From Bacteroidota bacterium (lineage in GTDB: Bacteria > Bacteroidota > Rhodothermia > Rhodothermales > UBA10348): a stretch of 64,000 nucleotides of DNA. Positions 16,214 through 24,350 of the stretch are shown here, one piece after another (the first letter of the stretch is position 1; each line of letters opens with the position of its first letter). The notes beneath the pieces were generated by a model. It ran no database searches and was not told the origin of the DNA. It saw nothing but the letters and a program-made list of their open reading frames with translations. The translations under genes were made by a program, and so were the position numbers. The DNA is taken from NCBI GenBank assembly GCA_029262775.1, contig JAJCYR010000021.1, positions 1 through 64,000 of the forward strand, written 5' to 3'.

Positions 16214-17588
16214 TGCGCCGGATCAGGCTCGACAGGGCGCGGGAGCGGCTCGAGAGCCGCTCCCGCGCCGTAACATGGACCGGATCGGCATGGCGGTCAT
16301 CACAATTCGAGATGGGGCAGCGTTCGCACGTGGTGCCTGCGGGTGTGGATCGCAGGCGTGCATCCGTGGCGAAGCGAATATGGGCATGGGCCTGGGTGTT
16401 GAGCGGTATGCCCATCATAACCGCCGAGTCTCCTGTTTCGCCCAGCTGCAGCGGGCGCGACATGGCCAGAATGAGGAGCGGACCGAAACCACCGGCCAGT
16501 TCCACCCGCTGAGCATGGGCCGTCGGAGCGTGGGGTTCCGTACCAGTACGCAGGCCGTCGGCACGCTCCTCAGCCCGGCGGTGCAGCATACGCAGGCCCG
16601 CCCAGCGGCGGCATACGTGCTCGGTCAGCGGCAGTACGTGCGGAAGCGTCAGGCGGGTCATGTTGAACAGGCGGGATACCGTCACCTGGCGCCGGAAACT
16701 GAGCCGCATGAACACGTGCTGTTCCAGATTCAGGTGGGCCGCCGCCACTTGGCCAAACCGGTAGAAAAACATTTCAGGAGTGGCAGAAAAGCGGTTCATG
16801 CACTGCAGAAGAGCCGACGGAGACCAATTTTCCCTGTTCAGGAAAGCCTGCATGGTACGCACGAACTCCTGCTCCGGAAGCAATACGCATCCGGCGAAAT
16901 AGGAGGTGGCATGGTTGTCCTGCACGTCACGCCAGGAGGGCGTCGTGAGCCATGGTGAGGCCGCCCTGCGACGCACCGTACCGAGGCGAAAGCTACCGAT
17001 TTCCTTCGCCAGAATGAAGGCACGTTGAGAGGGAAGCAGCTCGCTGTTGACAAGCAGGGCGGGTCTCTGCCCCGGCACGGAAACCGCACGCAGCCCTCCC
17101 AGCTCGTCATTTTCAGAGAGCGCCGACAGGTCTACGGCGACGCCGTACTCGCGGCGCAGGATTTGAAGCAACCGGTTCTCGAGCTCAACGGCCGAGGATG
17201 GATCCTGACCGTCGTATCGACCCATATCGGAGAGGAACGCGGATGCGGCCGCTTCCACGTGTGGAAGGCGATTTCCGCACGCGACCATGGCATCGTGGAG
17301 CCTCCGCATGAGATGCGCCGGCGTGGTGGCGTCCAGGCCTGCAGTTTTGCCAGTGGTCTGGGTGGGTGGCTTGGGACGCGTGAAGAGGTCCTCCACGGGC
17401 GACTGGAGCACGTCGGCAAGGGCGGCAAGCGTATCGGCACCGGGGAATTTAAGACCCCGCTCGACCTCACTGAGGTGCGAGACGCTGATACCGGACTGCT
17501 CGGACACGTCGGCCAGCGTATAGCCGAGTTCGTGGCGTCTGGTGCGCAGGTTTGCGCCCAGAGTCCGGGCTATTTCATGGGGTGTCAT
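16203..17588 (-). CDS. ScfR/RamB-type XRE transcriptional regulator with Cys-rich C-terminus
   Basis: The protein is 461 aa. Residues about 7-65 are a classic XRE helix-turn-helix (LRTRRHELGYTLADVSEQSG, then HLSEVERGLKFP). The middle corresponds to the ImmA/IrrE-like domain but reads AFILAKEIGSFRL where active members have HExxH, so it is unlikely to be a peptidase. The C-terminal DUF2083-like region has three clustered cysteines (CERCPISNC, residues 421-429). In actinobacteria and proteobacteria this architecture is the short-chain fatty acyl regulator family controlling glyoxylate or propionate genes through acyl-CoA sensing. No such gene is adjacent here. Its last codons contain a perfect 16-bp palindrome. 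Confidence 0.8.
   Translation of the reverse strand: MTPHEIARTLGANLRTRRHELGYTLADVSEQSGISVSHLSEVERGLKFPGADTLAALADVLQSPVEDLFTRPKPPTQTTGKTAGLDATTPAHLMRRLHDAMVACGNRLPHVEAAASAFLSDMGRYDGQDPSSAVELENRLLQILRREYGVAVDLSALSENDELGGLRAVSVPGQRPALLVNSELLPSQRAFILAKEIGSFRLGTVRRRAASPWLTTPSWRDVQDNHATSYFAGCVLLPEQEFVRTMQAFLNRENWSPSALLQCMNRFSATPEMFFYRFGQVAAAHLNLEQHVFMRLSFRRQVTVSRLFNMTRLTLPHVLPLTEHVCRRWAGLRMLHRRAEERADGLRTGTEPHAPTAHAQRVELAGGFGPLLILAMSRPLQLGETGDSAVMMGIPLNTQAHAHIRFATDARLRSTPAGTTCERCPISNCDDRHADPVHVTARERLSSRSRALSSLIRRINR
16236..16269. terminator. Perfect 16-bp inverted repeat within the ScfR-type gene's 3' end
   Basis: GGCGCGGGAGCGGCTC, loop GA, GAGCCGCTCCCGCGCC. It begins 22 bases after the stop codon of the plus-strand mutS-purD run, so it is well placed to end that transcript. 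It lies inside the last 23 codons of the convergent regulator gene, encoding part of RERLSSRSRAL. It lacks a T-tract. The structure is certain; the function is inferred. Confidence 0.55.
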
Positions 17589-17740
17589 GCCTGAATTACG
17601 CTTAGAGCGAAATCATGTGCCCGGGTGACGGCTATATTTTCCAGAAATCTTGCGCAGGCGGCCACTCCGGCATTGCCGCCCGGGAGGGGGCGGGGTAGTT
17701 TGGCGCCGATCCAATTTTCCATCTTTCGACGGGTAGACGC

Positions 17741-18388
17741 ATGCGGCTGGTGCTTTTTGGTCCTCCTGGAGCGGGCAAAGGAACGCAGGCGGGGCGTCTT
17801 CGTGATACGCTCGGCCTGAACATCATATCGACCGGGTATCTGATCCGGTCGGCTATCCGGCAGAGGTCGCCGCTGGGTCTGCGGGTCAAGGAACTGGTGC
17901 AGCGCGGGGGGTTGGTGCCAGATGAGACAGTGCGGGATCTGGCAAGTGAAGCGATTGTGCACCAACGGTTTGACAACTTCATTCTCGATGGTTATCCGCG
18001 TACCATGCAGCAGGCTGAATGGCTGACGGCGTTTCTCGAAGCCTACAAGGCTCCGCTCACCGCCGTCTTCTACCTGAAAGTGCCCGATGCCGTCATCGTG
18101 GATCGACTGTCCGGGCGGCGCATGGATACCAAGACCGGAGACAGTTACCACGTAGCCCTGAATCCTCCTCCTGACAGTATTCCGGCTGATCGACTCATTC
18201 AGCGGCCCGACGACCGGCCGGAGGCGGTTTTGGAGCGACTGAAGACCTACCATCGCGATACCATGCCGCTGGTGAAGTATTTTGGCCGCAGCGGGCTGAT
18301 CGTCCCCATTGACGGGACGGCGACATTTGATGACGTGTTTGAAGAGATCTGTGCCTCGGTTGGCATGGAGGAGCGGGTATCGGTCTGA
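17741..18388 (+). CDS. adk: Adenylate kinase
   Basis: The 215-aa protein interconverts AMP plus ATP and two ADP. The P-loop is FGPPGAGKGTQ at residues 6-16. The AMP-binding region contains ISTGYLIRSAI, and FILDGYPRTMQQAEWL matches the DGFPR motif with Tyr replacing Phe. It has the long form of the LID (GRRMDTKTGDSYHVALNPPP) without zinc-binding cysteines. The start MRLVLFGPPG fits the family. It is divergent from the ScfR-type gene across 152 bases with a GC-rich stretch and a TATATTTT sequence at 17633. The M16-like gene follows after 11 bases. Confidence 0.95.
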   Translation: MRLVLFGPPGAGKGTQAGRLRDTLGLNIISTGYLIRSAIRQRSPLGLRVKELVQRGGLVPDETVRDLASEAIVHQRFDNFILDGYPRTMQQAEWLTAFLEAYKAPLTAVFYLKVPDAVIVDRLSGRRMDTKTGDSYHVALNPPPDSIPADRLIQRPDDRPEAVLERLKTYHRDTMPLVKYFGRSGLIVPIDGTATFDDVFEEICASVGMEERVSV

Positions 18389-18399
18389 CGCGCACCCCT

Positions 18400-19662
18400 G
18401 TGATCTCGGAGCGTATTGAACAGCTCACGGCGGGTAACCTCCTGCTGCGCTCATTGCGTGTGGATGTCACAGACGTGGTTACGCTGCATATGTCCTGGCC
18501 GGTTCCGCTTGCCACCACAGCTCGGGAAGAGCTCCTGGATCAGATTGCGGTGGGACTGCTGGACCGCGGTGCGGGTCGTTGGGGCGAAGAGGCCGTCTCT
18601 GTGTTCCTGGAGGACCGGGGCGTAGAACTCCGGTTTGCCCTGGGGAGCGGCAGGTTGCGCTGCGAGGTGCGCATGCTGACGCGGCACCTGTCAGACGTCA
18701 TGCCGCTCGTCGTTGCGTGCATGAACGAGCCCCTGATGGAGGCATCGTCCTTCAATACCGTGTCGTCGCGCCTGCGATCGAACCTGATGCAGGCTCGATC
18801 GCGCACGGCAGCGCGCGCCGCGACCGGGCTCAGGAAGCAGATTTTTGCGCCCGGCCATCCAGAATATGCGTGGGATGCCGACGAGCGGCTGGCTGAACTC
18901 GACAGCGTAACGGCAGGCGACGTCGGTCCATTCTACCGGAAGCGACTGCGCCCGGCGGAGGTCCATCTGGCCGTAGTGGGCGATGTCGAGGAGGATCACG
19001 TTCGACGGGTGGCCGAAATCGTGTCTGCGGGTGTGGCCGCCGACCGGGGAGCGGCTGTTGGTAGGGGCCACGCGGTGGCGGAATTCCGGCACCTGGAACC
19101 GGTACGCATGCATGTACCGCTCGCCGACCGGTCGAACCTCGACGTGCATATGGGGCACGGTGTCGACATGCACCGCACACACGAGGCCTACGACGCACTC
19201 AAGACGGGTGTTTTCGCGCTTGGGGGCAATTTTTCGGCCCGGCTTATGACCACCGTACGGGATCGTGACGGGCTCACCTATGGAATTGGCTCGTCCCTTT
19301 CCGGCGTGGATGTGGGCTGGTCCGGGATGTGGGTCACGTCGTTGTCGCTGAGCGCGCCAGCACTGTCAAAAGGCGTCGAGGCCACGCTGTCAGAAATCCG
19401 CACCTTCATCCGAGACGGAATCACGGACGAGGAGCGGCGCGCGGTCGTCGGGACACTTACGGGCTCGTTTCGGGTCCAACTCGGGACCACGTCGGGCCTT
19501 GCGCGCGTCATGCTGCGTCACATGGAGCGCGGCGAACCGGCGACGGAAATCGACGCCTGGTCACAGCGCATTGAAAACCTCTCGACGGGTCGGATCAACG
19601 ATGCCATCCGGACCTGGCTCGACGCCGACCGTCTTCATGTGGTGAGCGCAGGGACCCTGTAG
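18400..19662 (+). CDS. M16 peptidase-like protein lacking the zinc motif
   Basis: The 420-aa protein has a GTG start, 11 bases after adk. It has the two-lobe M16 architecture: an N-terminal lobe with LHMSWPVPLATTAREELLDQ and a C-terminal lobe with the family's substrate-binding block ALGGNFSARLMTTVRDRDGL and YGIGSSLSG. The HxxEH zinc motif expected about 50 residues into the first lobe is absent. It therefore resembles the non-catalytic partner subunit of M16B heterodimers (as in mitochondrial MPP-alpha or bacterial paired M16 proteins). No active partner is adjacent. No signal peptide is visible. Function unknown. Confidence 0.75.
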   Translation: MISERIEQLTAGNLLLRSLRVDVTDVVTLHMSWPVPLATTAREELLDQIAVGLLDRGAGRWGEEAVSVFLEDRGVELRFALGSGRLRCEVRMLTRHLSDVMPLVVACMNEPLMEASSFNTVSSRLRSNLMQARSRTAARAATGLRKQIFAPGHPEYAWDADERLAELDSVTAGDVGPFYRKRLRPAEVHLAVVGDVEEDHVRRVAEIVSAGVAADRGAAVGRGHAVAEFRHLEPVRMHVPLADRSNLDVHMGHGVDMHRTHEAYDALKTGVFALGGNFSARLMTTVRDRDGLTYGIGSSLSGVDVGWSGMWVTSLSLSAPALSKGVEATLSEIRTFIRDGITDEERRAVVGTLTGSFRVQLGTTSGLARVMLRHMERGEPATEIDAWSQRIENLSTGRINDAIRTWLDADRLHVVSAGTL

Positions 19663-19689
19663 CAGGCGTCCGGCTGAGCGCGCACGCCG

Positions 19690-19878
19690 TCAGTGATCCG
19701 GCATTACGAATGCCAGGATGACATAAAGGATGAGGCCGGGAAAACCCGTTGACAGGATACTCAAAAGTATCCAGGCCACGCGGACAGTGGTCGAATCAAT
19801 GTCGAAGTATTCGGCCAAGCCGCCGCAGACACCGGCGATTTTGCGGTCGTGCGTGGATTTGATGAGTTTCCTGCTCAT
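19690..19878 (-). CDS. Small PspC domain protein
   Basis: The 62-aa protein is essentially a single PspC domain: KLIKSTHDRKIAGVCGGLAEYFDIDSTTVRVAW followed by a membrane helix ILLSILSTGFPGLILYVILAFVM. PspC proteins sit in the inner membrane and act in envelope stress responses with PspA or PspB in proteobacteria. No PspA gene is seen here. It follows a larger PspC paralog by five bases, so the pair is probably cotranscribed. It converges on the M16-like gene. Confidence 0.88.
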   Translation of the reverse strand: MSRKLIKSTHDRKIAGVCGGLAEYFDIDSTTVRVAWILLSILSTGFPGLILYVILAFVMPDH

Positions 19879-19883
19879 AATGT

Positions 19884-20546
19884 TCAGCTGTCTCGTATGA
19901 TGGTGATGCGTTCTTCCCGACTGGGGCGGACCGGGTCATCGGCCGACGGCATGACGAAGGCCAGCACGATGTAGGCGAGCAGTAGCGGACCTCCCCCGGA
20001 AACGACGGTTCCAACGACGAGGGCAATGCGCACGAGCGTTGAATCGACCCCGAAATAGTCTGCGATTCCGCCCGCGACCCCGGCAATTTTCTTATCACGA
20101 CTTTTGGTCAGCCGTTTCTTCCGGCTTGAAGTGATGGATTCCTTCGCACGCCGGGCTTCAGACGAGGCCAGCTTTTTCTCGGCTTTTCTACGTGCGCGTT
20201 TCCGGCCGGGGCGCCAGGACAATACGCCAAAACCGGTCAGAACAATGAGCAGACCGGCAAGCCAGGGCAGCATTCCGGCCAGTACGGTCAGATCCACTCC
20301 GCTGCCCCAAAGCCCGATCTGCTGGAAGATGAAGGCGATGCCTACCAGAATGACGGACATGCCGGCCAGCGTGGGCAGGTTCAACGAGGACGACCCTTCT
20401 TCGGGCTCCTCCTCGAACAGCATGACCTCGAGGTCCTCGTTCGAGAGCGCATCGAGGTCGGGATAGGCGTCGTACACGTCTCGTTGCGCGCGGTGCGGCG
20501 CGTCAATGGGTGATCGGAACGGTCTTTCGGATGTGCTCATGCTCAT
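19884..20546 (-). CDS. PspC domain protein with acidic N-terminus and extra membrane helices
   Basis: The 220-aa protein has an acidic N-terminal cytoplasmic segment (NEDLEVMLFEEEPEEG), two predicted membrane helices (about residues 60-105), a basic linker (RKRARRKAEKKLASSE) and a C-terminal PspC domain (KSRDKKIAGVAGGIADYFGV) with its own helix. The PspC module is paralogous to the small protein downstream, which suggests tandem duplication. The N-terminal helices resemble LiaF/DUF5668-type membrane modules; this is a loose resemblance. A role in sensing membrane stress is plausible from family knowledge only. Confidence 0.82.
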   Translation of the reverse strand: MSMSTSERPFRSPIDAPHRAQRDVYDAYPDLDALSNEDLEVMLFEEEPEEGSSSLNLPTLAGMSVILVGIAFIFQQIGLWGSGVDLTVLAGMLPWLAGLLIVLTGFGVLSWRPGRKRARRKAEKKLASSEARRAKESITSSRKKRLTKSRDKKIAGVAGGIADYFGVDSTLVRIALVVGTVVSGGGPLLLAYIVLAFVMPSADDPVRPSREERITIIRDS

Positions 20547-20577
20547 ACTGACGGACTACGAACAGGTGGAGGATAGG

Positions 20578-21135
20578 TTACGTGGATATTATGACATGCC
20601 TGATGGGTACGTCGTGTGCTTCGTTCGGGAGTGCCTCCACAAAACCGCTACCGAATATCGGACATATGGTTTCTGCATGCACGCCCGGGAGCCACCTGTC
20701 GTAGTACCCGCCCCCATAACCCAGCCGAAACCCCTGGCGGTCAACGGCCAGCGCCGGTACAATGACGACGTCCGGTATATCCGCGTGAAAAAGGGTCGAT
20801 GCGACGGGTTCCAGCATGCCCATGGGCGCGGCGTGCAGGGAGTCTGGACCCGTGTACCGGCCGGCCCCGAGCCCACTACCGACCACAACGGGCAGCCATA
20901 CGCGTCGGCCTTCTGCCACCCACGCGTCAATCAGGGGCTGCAGGTTCGGCTCGCGCAGGAGCGTCATGGGCCAAAAGACGTGAATGTCCGACGCCATGGC
21001 CACGACCGGGTGCCTGGTGAGGCGCTCGCAGAGAACGGAACTTTCGCGCTCCCAATCGGCTTCAGTCATGCTGCGCCGCGCGTCTCGGAATTTCTGCCGA
21101 AGCACGTCTTTTTTTACCGAAGAATCTGTAGTCAT
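20578..21135 (-). CDS. 5-formyltetrahydrofolate cyclo-ligase
   Basis: The protein is 185 aa from ATG 21135 (MTTDSSVKKDVLRQKFRDARRSM); the longer track version runs into the divergent neighbour. It converts 5-formyl-THF to 5,10-methenyl-THF with ATP. The signature LGYGGGYYDRWL near the C-terminus and VIVPALAVDRQGFR define the 5-FTHF cyclo-ligase fold (YgfA family). Its ATG shares two bases with the ATG of the plus-strand AhpD-like gene (CATG at 21133-21136). The two genes therefore have no intergenic space, and their promoters must lie in each other's coding region. Confidence 0.9.
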   Translation of the reverse strand: MTTDSSVKKDVLRQKFRDARRSMTEADWERESSVLCERLTRHPVVAMASDIHVFWPMTLLREPNLQPLIDAWVAEGRRVWLPVVVGSGLGAGRYTGPDSLHAAPMGMLEPVASTLFHADIPDVVIVPALAVDRQGFRLGYGGGYYDRWLPGVHAETICPIFGSGFVEALPNEAHDVPIRHVIIST

Positions 21136-21514
21136 GCCGAACCGATTGGACGAATTCGAAGCGTATCGAGAAAAAATGAACGCCCGTATCCTGTCAAAAG
21201 ATACGCACCTGGGCATTCGCCGCTTCTTCAATCTGGATACGAACGCCTATGCCGAAGGCGCCCTCCCCAGTGCGACGAAGCAGTTGCTGGGACTGGTCGC
21301 ATCGATGGTACTCCGGTGCAACGACTGCATTGACTACCACGTCCTCGAGTGCATTGAATCTGGTTTTACCGATGCGGAACTCGACGAGGCGTTCAACACC
21401 GCCCTCGTTGTGGGGGGATCGATTGTGATTCCGCATCTGCGTCATGCGGTGGAGACGCGCGACCTGGCGCGCAGCCGCAGGTCGGGCCCTACGCGTGAAG
21501 ATGACAATAAATAG
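21134..21514 (+). CDS. Carboxymuconolactone decarboxylase/AhpD-like protein
   Basis: The protein is 126 aa from ATG 21134 (MPNRLDEFEAYREKMNARIL); an ATG at 21176 is an alternative. The AhpD redox motif C-x2-C-x3-H is present as CNDCIDYH (C62, C65, H69). It is followed by GFTDAELDEAFNTALVVGGSIVIPH, typical of the all-helical CMD fold. Members act as alkylhydroperoxidases or small disulfide reductases; the partner is unknown. Its N-terminal block is well formed, which supports the start that overlaps the divergent cyclo-ligase ATG. It lies upstream of ffh on the same strand. Confidence 0.82.
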   Translation: MPNRLDEFEAYREKMNARILSKDTHLGIRRFFNLDTNAYAEGALPSATKQLLGLVASMVLRCNDCIDYHVLECIESGFTDAELDEAFNTALVVGGSIVIPHLRHAVETRDLARSRRSGPTREDDNK

Positions 21515-21595
21515 GGTCAAAGTGGGTAAGGAAACTGTTTTCTTTGTATTTTGTCCAGTCTGCGCCGTTTTTGGCGAGAACCACGATTCCTGAAC

Positions 21596-22948
21596 ATGTT
21601 CGACAATCTTTCAGAAAAGTTGGAGGGTGCGCTCAAGTCCATTGCTGGACAGGGGCGGATCACGGAGCTGAATATCGCGTCCACGATGCGCGAAATTCGG
21701 CGCGCTTTGCTGGATGCTGATGTCAATTTCCAGGTAGCGAAGGATTTCACGGATCGGGTCAGGGAAAAAGCGCTCGGCTCGGACGTGCTCACGTCCGTAT
21801 CGCCGGGGCAGCAGCTCGTCAAGATTGTCTATGACGAACTGGTCCATTTCCTGGGTGGTGAACAGCAGGATATCCATCTTGCCTCGCGCCCGCCGACCGT
21901 GATTCTTGTTGCTGGCCTCCAGGGATCGGGGAAAACCACGTTTTCCGGCAAACTTGCGAAGTACTTCAAAAGTCAGGGGCGCAGTCCCATGTTGGTTGCG
22001 GCTGACGTTTACCGTCCGGCAGCCGTGGATCAGCTGAGAATGCTCTCTGAACAGATCGGAGTGCCCGTATTCACGCTGGAAGAAGGAGGTCAGGTCGTTC
22101 AGGATCCCGTCCGAATAGCCCGCGAAGCCGTTTCCGAGGCGCGCAAGCAGGTACGCGACATGGTGATCATCGATACGGCAGGACGCCTTCACGTTGACCA
22201 GCGCATGATGGCCGAGGTGTCGGACATCCGCGCTGCCGTTGAGCCCGATGAAATCCTGTTCGTGGTCGACGCCATGACAGGGCAGGATGCGGTCAATACG
22301 GCTGTCGAATTCAACCGGCAGCTGAATTTTGACGGCGTCGTTCTGACGAAGCTTGATGGCGACACGCGCGGAGGGGCTGCTCTTTCCATTCGCCGCGTCG
22401 TCGACAAACCCATCAAATTCGCCTCTACAGGTGAAAAACTCGATGCCCTTACGCCGTTCTACCCGGAACGGATGGCGCAGCGTATTCTGGGAATGGGGGA
22501 CGTGGTCAGTTTCGTCGAGAAAGCCCAGGAGCAAATCGACGAAAAACAGGCAGAGAAGCTCCAGGGACGCATTCGGTCGGAATCATTCGACCTCAATGAT
22601 TTCCTGGACCAGCTTGGGCGCCTCAAGAAAATGGGCTCGCTGACCGACCTTGTGGGCATGATGCCCGGCGTCGGCAGCAAACTCAAGGACGTGGATATTG
22701 ACGACGACGCGTTTGTACATGTCGAAGCCATCATCCAGTCCATGACGGAGGAAGAGCGCAGCGACCCGGATCTGATCAACGGTAGCCGCCGCCGACGCAT
22801 TGCGCGGGGAAGTGGCGTTGAAGTCCGGGATGTGAACCAACTCCTGAAACAGTTTCGGGACATGAAAAAGATGATGAAGACCATGACCAAAATGATGGGC
22901 AAGGGCCGCTCGCTCGACCTGTCAAACCTCATGGGCCGCATCAACTGA
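21596..22948 (+). CDS. ffh: Signal recognition particle GTPase Ffh
   Basis: The protein is 450 aa from ATG 21596 ([19 protein letters not shown]). The N domain is followed by the G domain with [15 protein letters not shown] (G1, about residue 105), DTAGRLHVD (G3) and [14 protein letters not shown] (G4). The methionine-rich M domain binds 4.5S RNA and signal sequences ([18 protein letters not shown]). It targets inner-membrane proteins co-translationally through FtsY. It heads the ribosomal cluster ffh-rpsP-rimM-trmD-rplS, the same order as in E. coli. A TATTTTG box lies at 21547-21553. Confidence 0.97.
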   Translation: MFDNLSEKLEGALKSIAGQGRITELNIASTMREIRRALLDADVNFQVAKDFTDRVREKALGSDVLTSVSPGQQLVKIVYDELVHFLGGEQQDIHLASRPPTVILVAGLQGSGKTTFSGKLAKYFKSQGRSPMLVAADVYRPAAVDQLRMLSEQIGVPVFTLEEGGQVVQDPVRIAREAVSEARKQVRDMVIIDTAGRLHVDQRMMAEVSDIRAAVEPDEILFVVDAMTGQDAVNTAVEFNRQLNFDGVVLTKLDGDTRGGAALSIRRVVDKPIKFASTGEKLDALTPFYPERMAQRILGMGDVVSFVEKAQEQIDEKQAEKLQGRIRSESFDLNDFLDQLGRLKKMGSLTDLVGMMPGVGSKLKDVDIDDDAFVHVEAIIQSMTEEERSDPDLINGSRRRRIARGSGVEVRDVNQLLKQFRDMKKMMKTMTKMMGKGRSLDLSNLMGRIN

Positions 22949-22974
22949 ATCCATCAACTTATATTTGAATACTC

Positions 22975-23790
22975 GTGGCAGTTAAACTTCGATTGAAACG
23001 CATGGGTCGGCGCAAGCGCCCGGTCTATGCCATTGTTGCAACGGACGCACGTCATCCGCGCGACGGACGGTACATTGAAGATCTGGGTCGATACGCCCCG
23101 CTCAACGAACCCGCCACCGTCTCCGTGGCCGCCGATCGCGTCCACTACTGGCTGGACAACGGCGCCCAGCCGTCCGATACGGTCCGCTCGCTGCTCAAGA
23201 AGCAGGGCGTCCTTCTGGCATACAGCATGCAGAAGAACGGCGCATCGGAAGACGCTATCAGGGAGGCGGTCGAGGCCCACGTGGCGCGGCATGCATCCAA
23301 GTCATCCCAGGCGGCCAAGCTCACGCCGACCGAGCGCCGTGCCGCGGCTCTGAAGGCGGAAGAGGAGGTGGCCAAGGCGAAGGAAGCCGAACTGGCGAAG
23401 AAACGGGCCGAAGAGGAGGCTGTCGCCAAAAAGGCTGCCGACGAGGCGCGCAGGAAAGCCGAAGAGGAGCGCGCCGTTGCGGCCGCCGAAGCCAAGGCCG
23501 AACAGGAGGCTGCCAACAAGGCGCAGGCCGATGCGGAGAAGGCACCAGTCGCTGCCGCGGAGCCGAAGGCAGAAGCTGCCGCGGAGCCGAAGGCCGAAGC
23601 TGCCGCCGAGCCGAAGGCCGAAGCTGCCGCCGAGCCGAAGGCCGAAGCTGCCGCCGAGCCGAAGGCCGAAGCTGCCGCCGAGCCGAAAGTCGAAGCTGCC
23701 GCCGAGCCGAAAGCCGAAGCTGCCGCCGAGCCGAAAGCCGAAGCTGCCGCCGAGCCGAAGGCCAACGAGGACAAGGAAAAGTCCGCCTGA
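22975..23790 (+). CDS. rpsP: 30S ribosomal protein S16 with long repetitive C-terminal tail
   Basis: The protein is 271 aa with a GTG start (reads MAVKLRLKRMGRRKRPVYAIV). The first 80 residues or so are canonical S16 (GRYIEDLGRYAPLNE). The remaining 190 residues are a charged Ala/Glu/Lys region, probably a long helix or coiled coil, ending in nine near-identical octapeptides of type AAAEPKAE. S16 is usually about 80-90 aa. C-terminal extensions are known in Bacteroidota, but this one more than triples the length. It lies 26 bases after ffh and 24 before rimM. Confidence 0.95.
   Translation: MAVKLRLKRMGRRKRPVYAIVATDARHPRDGRYIEDLGRYAPLNEPATVSVAADRVHYWLDNGAQPSDTVRSLLKKQGVLLAYSMQKNGASEDAIREAVEAHVARHASKSSQAAKLTPTERRAAALKAEEEVAKAKEAELAKKRAEEEAVAKKAADEARRKAEEERAVAAAEAKAEQEAANKAQADAEKAPVAAAEPKAEAAAEPKAEAAAEPKAEAAAEPKAEAAAEPKAEAAAEPKVEAAAEPKAEAAAEPKAEAAAEPKANEDKEKSA
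23551..23766 (+). repeat. Nine tandem 24-bp units in rpsP
   Basis: Nine units of consensus GCTGCCGCCGAGCCGAAGGCCGAA run without gaps, each encoding AAAEPKAE-type octapeptides. One unit has Val for Ala, and the last ends in AAC. The near identity at third codon positions shows recent expansion by slippage or unequal recombination, so unit number may vary between strains. Confidence 0.97.
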
Positions 23791-23814
23791 TCACCGCTAT
23801 ACGGGGCACGATTC

Positions 23815-24336
23815 ATGGCACACCAACTACGCCAGATTGGCCGGATTGTCCGGCCGCATGGTGTTCGGGGTGAGCTGAAGGTGGCCCCGGAAACGGACCG
23901 GCCGGAGATCTATCTGGATCTTCAGGCGGTCCTGGTTGGCTCGGATAACGAGTCGGCTGTGTCCTTTGACATATTGTCTGCCAATGTGGTCCCTTCACGA
24001 CACGGTGTTACGGCTATCGTTCAGTTGAAGACAGTATCTTCGCGGAATGAAGCCGAGGCGCTGGTGGGACGACTCGTTTTCGCGAGAGATGCCGATTTGC
24101 CAGGCCTCGCCGATGATGAGTTCTACTACAATGACGTGATCGGACTGCCAGCTGTAGATCAGCATGGCGTTCTGCTGGGCACGATCAAGGATATCCTCGA
24201 AGCGCCTGCCCAGGACAAACTGGTCATTTCCAGATCCGGGCGAGCAGATGTGCTGGTTCCCCTTGTGCCTGCTTTCATTGGCAGCGTATCGGGCGACCAG
24301 GTCGTCATCCATACCATCGAAGGTCTCTTCGACTGA
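23815..24336 (+). CDS. rimM: Ribosome maturation factor RimM
   Basis: The 173-aa protein has the RimM N-terminal domain (QIGRIVRPHGVRGELKV) and a PRC-barrel C-terminal half with YYNDVIGLPAVDQHGVLLGTI and VLVPLVPAFIGSV. It assists late assembly of the 30S head and binds S19. Its placement between rpsP and trmD is the conserved order of this operon. The start MAHQLRQIGRI agrees with the family. Confidence 0.94.
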   Translation: MAHQLRQIGRIVRPHGVRGELKVAPETDRPEIYLDLQAVLVGSDNESAVSFDILSANVVPSRHGVTAIVQLKTVSSRNEAEALVGRLVFARDADLPGLADDEFYYNDVIGLPAVDQHGVLLGTIKDILEAPAQDKLVISRSGRADVLVPLVPAFIGSVSGDQVVIHTIEGLFD

Positions 24337-24350
24337 CCGCCGGACGGCTC

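Noticed and set aside
17589-17740. Possible RNA gene in the GC-rich ScfR-adk spacer
   Set aside because: No tRNA cloverleaf or clear long stem; the spacer is short and is best explained as a divergent promoter region.
23145-23816. Antisense ORF of 223 aa rich in FGSAAAS repeats, and a possible CRISPR-like array at 23551-23766
   Set aside because: It is the reverse complement of the S16 tail repeat. The 24-bp units are contiguous with no spacers, so this is a coding tandem repeat, not CRISPR.
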